From Kribbella italica (GTDB taxonomy: Bacteria; Actinomycetota; Actinomycetes; Propionibacteriales; Kribbellaceae): 64,000 nt of DNA. The position numbers and the translations under genes are program-made. Under the pieces are notes generated by a model that saw only the letters and a program-made list of their open reading frames with translations, was not told the origin of the DNA and made no database searches. This document shows positions 16,216-25,500 of this stretch, one piece after another (the first letter of the stretch is position 1; each line of letters opens with the position of its first letter). Location: contig NZ_JACHMY010000001.1 in the NCBI RefSeq assembly GCF_014205135.1, positions 2,914,001 through 2,978,000 of the forward strand, read 5' to 3'.

Positions 16216-16732
16216 TTCTTCTGTTCTTCTGTTCTTCTGTTCTTCTGTTCTTCTGTTCTTCTGTTCTTCTGTTCTTCTGTTCTTCTGTTCTTCTGTTCTT
16301 CTGTTCTTCTGTTCTTCTGTTCTTCTGTTCTTCTGTTCTTCTGTTCTTCTGTTCTTCTGTTCTTCTGTTCTTCTGTTCTTCTGTTCTTCTGTTCTTCTGT
16401 TCTTCTGTTCTTCTGTTCTTCTGTTCTTCTGTTCTTCTGTTCTTCTGTTCTTCTGTTCTTCTGTTCTTCTGTTCTTCTGTTCTTCTGTTCTTCTCTTCTG
16501 TTCTTCTGTTCTTCTGTTCTTCTGTTCTTCTGTTCTTCTGTTCTTCTGTTCTTCTGTTCTTCTGTTCTTCTGTTCTTCTGTTCTTCTGTTCTTCTGTTCT
16601 TCTGTTCTTCTGTTCTTCTGTTCTTCTGTTCTTCTGTTCTTCTGTTCTTCTGTTCTTCTGTTCTTCTGTTCTTCTGTTCTTCTGTTCTTCTGTTCTTCTG
16701 TTCTTCTGTTCTTCTGTTCTTCTGTTCTTCTG
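16216..16732. repeat. 65-unit octanucleotide tandem repeat (TTCTTCTG)n
   Basis: From 16216 to 16732, 517 bases consist of the 8-base unit TTCTTCTG (CAGAAGAA on the other strand). I count 65 units, one shortened by three bases near 16495. Because 8 is not a multiple of 3, all three frames of each strand encode a repeating octapeptide and contain no stop (Gln-Lys-Asn-Arg-Arg-Thr-Glu-Glu on the minus strand). The array lies between the ends of the LOG gene (+) and LacI gene (-), two bases from the LacI stop codon. No other element of the array looks coding. Confidence 0.97.
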
Positions 16733-16734
16733 TT

Positions 16735-17757
16735 TCAGGCTGAGGCTCGTTCGACCAGGTGGGGGTCGAAGATGGTGCACTGGGGACCCTGGCCTGGGGT
16801 GTCGATCTGGGCGAGTAGGAGGCGGGACATTTCTGCGGCCATTTCTTCCAACGGCTGGGCGATGGTGGTGAGGGGTGGGACGGCGGCCCTGGCGGGGGTG
16901 CTGTTGTCGAAGCCGATGACGGCGACCTGGTCGGGGACCGTGCGGCCGGCGTCGCGGAGGGCTCGGAGGGCGCCGGCGGCCATCAGGTCGTTGGCGGCGA
17001 AGACGCCGTCCAGGTCGGGGACCTGGGTGAGGAGGTGCAGCATGGCCGCCTCGCCGGAGTCCTGGGTGAAGTTGCCGTAGGCAACTGGGATGTGGGGCTG
17101 GCCGTGCCTGGCCATCGCCTGGCGGAAGCCGGTGAGGCGGTCCTGGGCGGCGGGGACGTCGGTCGGGCCGGCGATCGTGACGACTTTGCGGCGGCCGCGG
17201 GAGATCAGGCGGTCGGCGGCCAGCGCGGCGCCGACCTCGTGGGCCAGGTCGACGTAGCTGATCGGGGCGTGCAGTGCGGGCCGGGCGAACAGGACGGCAG
17301 GCAGACCCGCCTCGACGAACAGCCCGGGGAGGATGTCGTCCGCGTGGGTCGAGACCAGCAGCGCGCCGTCCGACGAACCGCGTCGTACGTGGTCGACCGC
17401 TTCCAGACGCGCGGCCTCGGAGTCCGCCAGGAAGAGCGTCGGGTGATTGCCCTTCGTACGCAGGTGTTTGACCACTCCCCCGGTGATCCGTCCGAAGAAC
17501 GGGTCGCTGAGGACCTCCTCCGCCGAGCCGTCGGAACCGGACAGGACCAGGGCGATCGTGCCCGTCCGTCGTCCCGCCAACTGCCGGGCCGCGTTGTTCG
17601 GCCGGTAGCCGGTCTTCTCTACCGCTGCGAGCACCTTGCGTTTCAAGGATTCGTCGACCGACGCCTGGCCGTTGACGACGCGGGACACCGTCGCACGCGA
17701 GACGCCGGCGACCTTGGCGACGTCTTCCAAGGTGGGCGTACGAGTTGGTGACTTCAT
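16735..17757 (-). CDS. LacI family transcriptional regulator
   Basis: A 340-aa LacI-type repressor. The HTH is TLEDVAKVAGVSRATVSRVV, the hinge is NNAARQLAGRRTGTIALVL, and the sugar-binding core contains FFGRITGGVVKHLR, VFAANDLMAAGALRALRDAG and VAVIGFDNSTPARAAVPPLT. This is normal length for the family. The likely targets are the two divergent genes at 17851-20055 and 20357-21298, whose promoters each carry a GAGAGCGCTCTC palindrome resembling CebR-type operators. The ATG at 17757 follows TACGAT by 8 bases, so the transcript may be leaderless. The 3' end touches the octanucleotide array. Confidence 0.93.
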   Translation of the reverse strand: MKSPTRTPTLEDVAKVAGVSRATVSRVVNGQASVDESLKRKVLAAVEKTGYRPNNAARQLAGRRTGTIALVLSGSDGSAEEVLSDPFFGRITGGVVKHLRTKGNHPTLFLADSEAARLEAVDHVRRGSSDGALLVSTHADDILPGLFVEAGLPAVLFARPALHAPISYVDLAHEVGAALAADRLISRGRRKVVTIAGPTDVPAAQDRLTGFRQAMARHGQPHIPVAYGNFTQDSGEAAMLHLLTQVPDLDGVFAANDLMAAGALRALRDAGRTVPDQVAVIGFDNSTPARAAVPPLTTIAQPLEEMAAEMSRLLLAQIDTPGQGPQCTIFDPHLVERASA

Positions 17758-17808
17758 GGCAACGGATCGTAGCTCTGTCAACGGCCGGGCCCCTGTTCTT
17801 CATCCACA

Positions 17809-17841
17809 GGTACGGCGGCCCGCCCCGCGGACCGCCGTACC
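17809..17841. terminator. hairpin terminator after the glycosidase gene
   Basis: Arms 17809-17818 and 17832-17841 form a perfect 10-base stem (GGTACGGCGG with CCGCCGTACC) around a 13-base GC loop, just after the glycosidase stop and before the LacI start, both on the minus strand. Confidence 0.6.
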
Positions 17842-17850
17842 CCACTCGAC

Positions 17851-20055
17851 TCAGCGCCGGTAGACGCCGAACTCGTACAGCGAGTAGCCGAACCCGGTCC
17901 CCCGTTGGGTCCCGGTCAGCCGCACGTACCGGCCCGAGCCGGCCACGCCGAGGTCGTCGACGTCACCGTTCCCGTCGGCCGTGGTGTAGACCTGCCGCCA
18001 GTTCGCCCCGTCGTCCGACGCCTCGACCCGGTACGACCGCGCGAACGCGCCCTCCCAGATCAGCTGCAGGCTGTCGAACTCCTGGACCGAGCCGAGATCC
18101 ACCTGGATCCACTGCGGGTCGGCCCAGTCGCTGGCCCAGCGCGTCGTGTTGTTCCCGTCGGTGACGTTCGACGGCGGGAACGGCGCACCGTCACCGACCT
18201 GCTGGTACGACGACGCCGTCACCGGCTTGCCCCGGGCGACGTTCGTTCCGGACACGGGCGGCGCGACGACGCGGAAGGACCGTGTCTCGATCCCCACGTT
18301 GCCCTTGCCGTCGCGCACGTAGTCGTACAGCTTCCAGACCCCGAGCCGCTGCGGCACGGTGACCGTGAACGGCCCGTTGCCCGACGACGGTGTGGTCACC
18401 AGCGCCCCGTTGTTGTCGATGTACTTGCCGCCCACCTTGAACTCGTGGGTCAAAGCGTCGCCATCCGGATCCGACACCGCGACGTTCACCTCCACAGTCC
18501 CACCGGCCGGTACGTCGGTGGTGCGGCTCAACGACATCGCCGTGATCACCGGCGGCGTGTTCCCGCCGCCGGCACCGCCGTACGCCTGCCGGATCGCGTA
18601 GTACGACAGCCGCTTCTCGCCACCCGGCGCGATGTTGAACCAGACCGCGCCGAAGTCGTTCTCGTTGCCGTAGTGGAACAGCGTCGCACCGAGCGCGACC
18701 CCACTGTGCCCGGTGACGCAGTTCCAGGCCTGCAGATAGCCGTCGCGCTTCTGGAGGTCGGTCGGCTCGTTCGGTACGCCGTTCGCGTCGTTCGGGACCT
18801 CCCACTCACCGGCCGGTCCGCCCTCGGTCAGGATGTACGGCTTGGTGTAGCCGCCGTTGATCCAGTCCTGCTTGACCTGGCAGACGTTGCCGTACGAGTT
18901 GACCGCGAGCAGGTCGAGGTCCGGCGAGTACTGCTTGAAGTACGGCCAGGCGCCGGTCCACGCGTCGGTCGAGGTGACCGGGTGGTTCGGGTCGATCGCG
19001 TGGATCGCCTTGGCGCCCTCGTTGACGAACTTCGCGTACTCGATCCGCTGCGTCTCCAGCTCCGCGCCGGAGTAGCAGTTCTGCAGCCCGAGCACCGACT
19101 CGTTGCCGACGTTCCACAGCAGCACGCCCGGGTGGTCCTTGTACTCGGTCGTCCAGCGCCGGATCTCGCCGAGCATCGTCTGCTTGTACGTCGTGTCGGT
19201 GACGTAGTTGACGCAGCCGCCGCTGCCGGGTCCACCACCAGGCTGGAGCCAGTAGCCGGCGATCACGCGCATCCCGTTCGCGGCCGCGGAGTCGAACAGC
19301 GGCTTGGAACTCGCGTCCGTTCCCCACGTCCGCAGGGTGTTGACGCCGATCGACTTGAGCTGCGGGAGGTGCTGCGGGGCGTCGGCCGCGGCCGGTCCCC
19401 AGGTCAGGCCCTTGACCTGCCAGGGCGCGCCGTTGACGAGCAGCTGCCAGTTGCCTTGGCTGCCGGCGACCTGGACGGTGCCGTTGCCCTGCGGCGGTCC
19501 GCCGGTGCCGGGCGTCCCGTGCACCTCGAGCTCCCAGAGCGAGTAGCCGTAGCCGCCGACGCGCTGGGTGCCGGTCAGCCGGACGTACCGGCCGGCGCCG
19601 TTGACGGTGAGCGAGTCGGTGCCGCCGTCGCCCGCGGCGGTGCTGGCCAGCGGCCGCCAGTTCTGGGCGTCGTCGGAGACCTCGACCCGGTACGCCGTCG
19701 CGTACGCGGCCTCCCACCGCAGCACGACCTGACTGATCGTCGCGGCCGAGCCGAGGTCGACCTGCAGCCACTGCGGATCGCTGAAGACGCTGGACCACCG
19801 GGTGTTCAGGTCGCCGTCGACGGCGGCCGACGCGGGAGTGCCCGCGCCTTCCGACGAAGAGGCAGTGACCGGACGGCCTTGGGAGAGCAGAGTCGCCGCC
19901 TGAGCAGGCGCGGCCTGCAGGACGAGGTTGCCGAGCAGGAGGGTGGAGGCGGCAACGGTCGCCGCGAGCAACGACCGCACCCGCCCGCGCCGCCGGACGC
20001 GACGCCCGGGGCCGGCGCGGCCGTCCGGCGGAGTGGCTGGAGTGGGGGAAATCAT
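17851..20055 (-). CDS. secreted GH2-type TIM-barrel glycosidase with two F5/8 C domains
   Basis: A 734-aa secreted enzyme. The signal peptide ends near APAQA (residues about 30-55). An F5/8-type (CBM32-like) domain spans about 58-175, then a TIM barrel at about 190-520 with LKSIGVNTLRTWG, the acid/base motif LLWNVGNES and the probable nucleophile in ILTEGGPAGEWE. A Big/Ig-like stretch and a second F5/8 domain (TNVARGKPVTASSYQQ) follow to the C terminus. The barrel matches Glyco_hydro_2_C and is also similar to GH5/GH72 folds; the substrate, probably a beta-glucan or related polymer, is inferred. The ATG at 20055 follows AGGAG. LacI control is likely. Confidence 0.85.
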   Translation of the reverse strand: MISPTPATPPDGRAGPGRRVRRRGRVRSLLAATVAASTLLLGNLVLQAAPAQAATLLSQGRPVTASSSEGAGTPASAAVDGDLNTRWSSVFSDPQWLQVDLGSAATISQVVLRWEAAYATAYRVEVSDDAQNWRPLASTAAGDGGTDSLTVNGAGRYVRLTGTQRVGGYGYSLWELEVHGTPGTGGPPQGNGTVQVAGSQGNWQLLVNGAPWQVKGLTWGPAAADAPQHLPQLKSIGVNTLRTWGTDASSKPLFDSAAANGMRVIAGYWLQPGGGPGSGGCVNYVTDTTYKQTMLGEIRRWTTEYKDHPGVLLWNVGNESVLGLQNCYSGAELETQRIEYAKFVNEGAKAIHAIDPNHPVTSTDAWTGAWPYFKQYSPDLDLLAVNSYGNVCQVKQDWINGGYTKPYILTEGGPAGEWEVPNDANGVPNEPTDLQKRDGYLQAWNCVTGHSGVALGATLFHYGNENDFGAVWFNIAPGGEKRLSYYAIRQAYGGAGGGNTPPVITAMSLSRTTDVPAGGTVEVNVAVSDPDGDALTHEFKVGGKYIDNNGALVTTPSSGNGPFTVTVPQRLGVWKLYDYVRDGKGNVGIETRSFRVVAPPVSGTNVARGKPVTASSYQQVGDGAPFPPSNVTDGNNTTRWASDWADPQWIQVDLGSVQEFDSLQLIWEGAFARSYRVEASDDGANWRQVYTTADGNGDVDDLGVAGSGRYVRLTGTQRGTGFGYSLYEFGVYRR

Positions 20056-20137
20056 CGGGGAGTGCTCCTTCGCTGTGTGCGTTAGGGCGGTACGGCACAG
20101 CGACCGCGGCCCTGGCGGACCACGGTGCGCGAGAGTC

Positions 20138-20189
20138 AGAGAGCGCTCTCTCGCGAACTGATCGTGGAGCCTGCCCGGCGGCTTGTCAA
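20138..20189 (-). promoter_or_regulatory. glycosidase promoter with LacI-type operator
   Basis: Reading leftward, TTGACA (20189-20184), a 17-base spacer and CACGAT (20166-20161) form a promoter for the gene starting at 20055. Just downstream of the -10 lies the perfect 14-base palindrome AGAGAGCGCTCTCT (20138-20151). The layout matches repression by the adjacent LacI protein. Confidence 0.7.
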
Positions 20190-20230
20190 CGGCTCGTTCA
20201 CGCTCGGCCGGTTCCGGAACCGGGCAGCTC

Positions 20231-20277
20231 TTGACAGCACGGACGGCCCGATCGACGCTGTTCCAGAGAGCGCTCTC
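20231..20277 (+). promoter_or_regulatory. DUF1996 promoter with LacI-type operator
   Basis: TTGACA (20231-20236), 17 bases, then GACGCT (20254-20259) and the palindrome GAGAGCGCTCTC (20266-20277) covering the expected transcription start. The same operator core faces the divergent glycosidase, so the two genes are probably co-regulated. Confidence 0.68.
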
Positions 20278-20356
20278 CCGCGATTCCAGACCGCGGGCCG
20301 CGTAGTACCCAGTTCCTGCCCACCGCCCCGCGGAATCCCCCGACAGGAGGAGATCC

Positions 20357-21298
20357 GTGTTCAGCAGAAGGAAGAAGATCCTGTTCGCCGGCGGCACCGC
20401 CGCCCTGACCCTCAGCGCTGTCCTCACCGCCGTCGCCGGCACCCAGGCACAGGCCGACGACCTCGTGACCCATCACGAGTTCCAGGTGAACTGCACGGTC
20501 AACCACCGTGCCAACGACGACCCCATCGTGTTCCCCAACCTGCCCGGCGCATCGCACGAGCACAGCTTCGTCGGCAACAAGACGACGAACGCGGCCACCA
20601 CGCTCGACAGCCTGAACGCGCCAGGCCCGTACGCGACCACCTGCCTCAACCCCGACGACCTGTCGGCGTACTGGTGGCCGACGATGTTCCGCGGGTCCGG
20701 CACCAGCCAGCCGGTGCAGCAGACCTGGCACCAGACCATCTACTACAAGTCGGGCATCCTCGACTACGCGGCGGTCCGGCCGTTCCCGCCGGGACTGCGG
20801 TACGTCGTCGGCAGCCCGACCGCCACGCTCGACCAGTTCCGGACCTCACCGGGCACCGTCGAGGGATGGGAGTGCGGCGACAGCACGCACAACTGGGACT
20901 TCCCGTCGAACTGTCCCGCCGGGACCCAGCTCAACATCCGGTACCAGGCCCCGAGTTGCTGGAACGGACGTGACTTGGACACTCCGGACCACAAGAGCCA
21001 CATGGCGTACCCGGTCAACGGTTCCTGCCCGGCCAGTCACCCGAACCCGGTGCCGATGCTGGAGTTCAAGATCGCGTTCCCCGCCGACGGGGACGTGACC
21101 GACGTCCGGCTGGCGAGCGGACGGGGCTACACCTGGCACTACGACTTCTTCAACGCCTGGGACGTCCCGACGCTGGCGGCCCTGGTGAGCCACTGCATCA
21201 ACGGTGGTCTGCAGTGCAACTCGAGAGGCTTCGACCTCTACAAGCCCGACCGCGGGCAGGTCCTCGGCGACAACTACCGCTTGCCGGGACGCCCCTAG
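20357..21298 (+). CDS. secreted DUF1996 protein
   Basis: A 313-aa secreted protein starting GTG at 20357 with an AGGAGG ribosome site. The signal peptide ends near ALTAVAGTQAQA (about 32). The mature part shows DUF1996 hallmarks: CTVNHRANDDPIVFPNLPGA, SHEHSFVGNKTTNAATTLDS, CLNPDDLSAYWWPTM and SHMAYPVNGSCPASHPNPVP. Paired Cys and several His suggest disulfides or metal binding. DUF1996 proteins are common in fungi and actinomycetes, often with carbohydrate-active enzymes, and have no proven reaction. The shared operator with the glycosidase supports a polysaccharide role. Confidence 0.87.
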   Translation: MFSRRKKILFAGGTAALTLSAVLTAVAGTQAQADDLVTHHEFQVNCTVNHRANDDPIVFPNLPGASHEHSFVGNKTTNAATTLDSLNAPGPYATTCLNPDDLSAYWWPTMFRGSGTSQPVQQTWHQTIYYKSGILDYAAVRPFPPGLRYVVGSPTATLDQFRTSPGTVEGWECGDSTHNWDFPSNCPAGTQLNIRYQAPSCWNGRDLDTPDHKSHMAYPVNGSCPASHPNPVPMLEFKIAFPADGDVTDVRLASGRGYTWHYDFFNAWDVPTLAALVSHCINGGLQCNSRGFDLYKPDRGQVLGDNYRLPGRP

Positions 21299-21302
21299 AA
21301 CA

Positions 21303-21341
21303 CCTGTGGTGCCGGGTCTGGGCAGGACCCGGCACCACAGG
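21303..21341. terminator. strong hairpin between convergent genes
   Basis: Arms 21303-21318 and 21326-21341 form a perfect 16-base stem (left arm CCTGTGGTGCCGGGTC) around a 7-base loop, directly between the ends of the DUF1996 gene and the sugar isomerase gene. It should end transcription from both sides. Confidence 0.8.
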
Positions 21342-21403
21342 CGCGTACTACGAGGAGAAGGCCGCGTCGAACGAAGCGGTCGGCGGGTCGAAGGCCAGCC
21401 GCT

Positions 21404-22348
21404 TCACGAACTCCAGGGCCAGGCGGCACCGGCCAGGCGGTCCATGCCGGCGTCCTCCCACTCGACCGAGATCGGTCCGGCGTACCCGATCGTGTTGAGC
21501 ATCCGGAAGCACGCCTCCCACGGGACGTCGCCGTGCCCGGTGGAGACGAAGTCCCAGCCGCGCCGCGGGTCGCCCCAGGCCAGGTGCGACCCCATCCGGC
21601 CGTTGCGGCCGTTGCCGACCTGGCGCTTGGCGTCCTTGCAGTCGACGTGGTAGATCCGGTCCTTGAAGTCCCACAGGAAACCGACCGGGTCGAGGTCCTG
21701 CCAGACGAAGTGGCTCGGGTCCCAGTTCAGGCCGAACGCCTCGCGGTGCCCGATCGCCTCCAGGGCTCGGGTGGTGGACCAGTAGTCGTAGGCGATCTCC
21801 GACGGGTGCACCTCGTGCGCGAACTTCACGCCGGCCTCGTCGAAGACGTCCAGGATCGGGTTCCAGCGGTCGGCGAAGTCGGCGTACCCGGCGTCGATCA
21901 TCGACTGCGGGACCGGCGGGAACATCGCGACGGTCTTCCAGATCGCCGAGCCGGTGAAGCCGACCACGACGTCGACGCCGAGCCGGCGCGCGGCGCGGGC
22001 GGTGACGCCCATCTCCTCGGCCGCGCGCTGCCGCACGCCCTCGGGATCGCCGTCGCCCCAGATGTGCGCGGGCAGGATCGCCTGGTGCCGCTGGTCGATC
22101 GGGTCGTCGCAGACCGCCTGGCCGAGCAGGTGGTTCGAGATGGTCCAGACCTTGAGGTTGTGCTTCTCGAGGATGTCGAGCCGGTCCTGGACGTACGCGT
22201 CGTCCTCGGCCGCCTTCCGGACGTCGAGGTGGTCACCCCAGCAGGCGATCTCCAGGCCGTCGTACCCCCACTCCGAGGCCAGCCGGGCCACCTCCTCGAA
22301 CGGCAGGTCGGCCCACTGGCCGGTGAACAGGGTGATCGGTCGAGCCAT
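21404..22348 (-). CDS. sugar phosphate isomerase/epimerase (frameshifted tail)
   Basis: A 314-aa AP-endonuclease-2-like TIM barrel: [60 protein letters not shown] and [10 protein letters not shown], with metal-binding Glu, Asp and His. The substrate, probably a sugar or inositol derivative, is inferred from the family. AAGGAG precedes the ATG at 22348. The frame ends at 21404 after [15 protein letters not shown], but the next frame continues with [20 protein letters not shown] to a stop at 21348, the expected family C terminus. A one-base change near 21425 therefore removed about 20 residues, or is a sequence error. Confidence 0.8.
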   Translation of the reverse strand: MARPITLFTGQWADLPFEEVARLASEWGYDGLEIACWGDHLDVRKAAEDDAYVQDRLDILEKHNLKVWTISNHLLGQAVCDDPIDQRHQAILPAHIWGDGDPEGVRQRAAEEMGVTARAARRLGVDVVVGFTGSAIWKTVAMFPPVPQSMIDAGYADFADRWNPILDVFDEAGVKFAHEVHPSEIAYDYWSTTRALEAIGHREAFGLNWDPSHFVWQDLDPVGFLWDFKDRIYHVDCKDAKRQVGNGRNGRMGSHLAWGDPRRGWDFVSTGHGDVPWEACFRMLNTIGYAGPISVEWEDAGMDRLAGAAWPWSS

Positions 22349-22454
22349 CTCTCCACTCCTTAACAAGCTGAGGTAGTCCAGGGGATGTCCCCGGCGCACG
22401 GCCGGAGCGCCTGGCCGGGCGCCGGGGACGAGGACCACTGGGCGGTCCCCCGGC

Positions 22455-22561
22455 GCTGTGCGAGACCGCTCTCCCGGACGTCCGGGTGGGGCCGAACCAC
22501 CAGGGCGTTCGGGAGCTCCTGCACGCCTCTCCGCGTCGGACAGGGTGCGGTCTCGCACAGC
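22455..22561. repeat. 15-base inverted repeat spaced by 77 bases
   Basis: GCTGTGCGAGACCGC (22455-22469) recurs as its exact reverse complement at 22547-22561. It fills much of the 228-base gap between the ThuA/sugar-dehydrogenase gene and the isomerase gene, both on the minus strand. It could be a processing or termination structure, or ends of a lost element. Confidence 0.6.
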
Positions 22562-22576
22562 GACGTGTTCATCGGG

Positions 22577-25500
22577 TCAGATCTTCTTCCTCAGGTCCTG
22601 CCCGACAGCGGTCAGCAAGGTCCGGGCGGGAACGTCCCGCACGGTCTTCGCCTGCTTGAGGTACAGGTCCAGCGCAACGGTCGCGACGATCTTGAGACCC
22701 TTGCGCTGTGCCTGCTCGGCCAGCGCGAGCTGCACCTTCATCACCGTGGCCGTTGCCAGCGGCAACGTCCTGGCGACCCGGTACCGCTCGACCAGCTTCT
22801 GGGCCTCGGCGTACGACGCCACCACGGTGAACGGCACCTTGGTGATCGAGGTGTTGCCGGCCTTGTCCGTGGCCGTGGCCGCGAGCTCGTGCGCACCGAG
22901 CCCGAGCGCGACCCCGTCCAGCTTGCCGCCGGCCGGGAGCGCCTTCCCGTCGACCTTCAGCGTCACTCCGGCGAGCCCGGAGAGCGCATCCGTCGCCGTG
23001 GCCGAGACCGCGACCGTCGACGCGACGCCGAGCTTCCCGCCGGACGCCAGCCCGGTCACCGTCGACTTCGGAGCCGTCCGGTCCACCTTGACGGTGACCG
23101 ACTCCGGCGCCGACACGTTGCCCGCGGTGTCCGAGGCCCGGACCTGGAGCGTGTGCGTCCCGTCGGTGCCGAAGCTGACCGGAGCGGTGTACTCCGACCA
23201 GTCGCCGTCGCCGACCTTCTGCTCCAGGTACACCTGACCGGGCTGGTTGTCGGTCGCCATCGCGGTCGCGACGACCGCGTCGGTCCACCACCCGTTCAGG
23301 CCCGACGGCGCCGACGGGTTCAGCGACAGGCTGACCTGCGGAGCCACGGTGTCCCGGACGATCTTGAAGTAGTCGAACTTCGCTGTCTTCGAGGCGACCT
23401 GGTCGACCCCGAAGGCGTAGATGCCGAAGTTCGCCGACGCCAGCGCCGGGTTCGTCACGGCCGGGAGGGCGGTCCAGGCCAGTCCGTCCGCGCTGTACGA
23501 ACCGGTGAAGGTCGTCCCGCTCTTGGCCAGCCGCAGGTGCCAGACGCCCTGCGTCGGTGCCGGAGCGTTCGGCTGCGGCGACACGACCGCGTTGTTCACC
23601 TCGCTGCGCAGCTCGATCCCCCGCGTCACCGCGGAGCCAGGAGCGTTGCTGGTGAGGTAGTCCAGCTTCACGTAGTTCGCGTCGTCGCCGTACACCATCA
23701 GCCCACCTTGCTGGTAGGCCTCGTTGAACGCCGACCCGTCCACCTTGGTCTCGATCGTCCAGTCACCGTCGGGAGCCGGCTGCAGCAGCAGGTTCTTCGG
23801 GTTCGTGGCCGTGCCCTGGTAGATGTCGCCGTTGCTGGTGTCGATCTCGACCGCGCCACCGGTCACCCGGTACGCCGCCGGGTCGGGCCGCACGATCGCG
23901 GACCAGCGGCACGCGTCCAGCGTCGTACCGGTGAACTCGTCGTCCGGGGTCGGGACCTCGGCCGTGTCGTCCGGCGTGATGCTGAAGTAGTCGAACTGCG
24001 CCGCCAGCGGCAGCGCCTCGGTCCGGTTGGCCAGGCCGAACAGCCCGATCCGGGGATTGCTGATCCCGGCCAGCTGCTTGGTCTCGGACATCTCGGTGAA
24101 GGTCGCGCCGTCCGCGCTGTACGCCGCCTTCAGGTTCGCGCCGTCACTGGTGAACCGGACCCAGACCGTGTCCGGGTACGTCGCGCCCAGGTTGGCCGTG
24201 TTCGACGCGGCCACCTCGTTCGGCGTACCGGCTTCCTCCCGGATGAACTGGAAGATCCGGTCCGCCGCCGACGGAGCGCCGGTCGACCGGCCCTGCAGCA
24301 CCATCTTGGCGTAGTTGTCGTCGTCGCCGTACACGATCAACCCGGCCTGCTGGTAGGCGAGTCGGGCCGGCAACGTCAGCTTGGCGGTCGCCTGCCAAGC
24401 GCCGGCGGGCAACGGCTGCAGCACGATGTTCGGCGTACCGGTGTTGCCGGTGCCGTAGATGTCGGTCGCCGTCAACGGCAGCACCAGGTTGCCACCAGCA
24501 ACCGACAGCTCCTGGTTGCCTCGGACAACCTCACTCCACAGGCCGGTGTCGAGAGTCGTCCCCTCGAAGCCGTCCGAGCGCCCGGTCAGACAGGTTGGCG
24601 GTGCCGGGGTGTCCACCTTGATCGTCAGCTTCGCGGTGCCCTTCGCGCCGCGCGCGTCCGTCACGGTGACGGTCGCCGTGTGGGTACCGGCCGCCGTGTA
24701 GGTGTGGCTCGGGTTCTGGCCCGTCCCCGTCGCGCCGTCGCCGAAGCTCCACGCGTACGAGAGCGGAAGGTCGCCCTCGGGGTCGGTCGCCGAGGAGGTG
24801 AAGTCCACCTTCAGCGGCGCCTTGCCCTGGAGCACCGACGCGGTCGCCGTCACGGCCGGCCGCTGGTTGTCGGTCACCCCCTTGCCGATGAACTTCACCC
24901 AGTTGACGTTCAGCTGCCCCGTCGTCTTGACGAAGTACAGCGGACCGCTGGTCAGCGAAGCGCCACTGACCGCCGCCGAGAAGTTCCCGTACGTCTGCCA
25001 GGCCCCCGTCGGCGTCACCTGGATCGTCGCGACGATCGCGCCGTCGGTCGGTGAACCCTGCCGGACCTCGACGGTCGCACCGGCGTCGGGCGAGGCCGCC
25101 CGCAGCTCGATCCGGTCGATCCCGGTCAGGTTGGTGGGCTTCCAGCCCCACCAGTCGCCGTCCTCGATGAACCCGATGTTCTTGCCGCCACCGGCGGTGT
25201 CACCGGTGTCCTCGACCTGTACGCCGGGAGTCGCACCAGGCCCACCGGTCTCGTTGAAGTACTCGGCCTCGCGCGTCTTCGGCTGCAGCTGCACGACCTT
25301 CTCGGTCGTGATCGCCCCGGTGCCCGGGGCACCCTTGTCGGTGTACTTCACCGTCACGATGCCGAAGATGTTCGCGCCGACGTGCCCCTCGTCACCAGGA
25401 AGCGGGAACGTCCCCTCACAGCCGCGGTACTGCTCGTACCCGTGCGCGTGCTCGTCGTGGCCCAGCGCGGGCTGGGTGATCACGTCCTGACAGTTCACCG

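Noticed and set aside
16216..16732. CRISPR array
   Set aside because: Units are 8 bases without spacers, and no cas genes are present.
16205..17845. Long minus-strand frame reading through the octanucleotide array
   Set aside because: It reads the LacI region out of frame, and the repeat is open in every frame by its 8-base period, so length is no evidence of coding.
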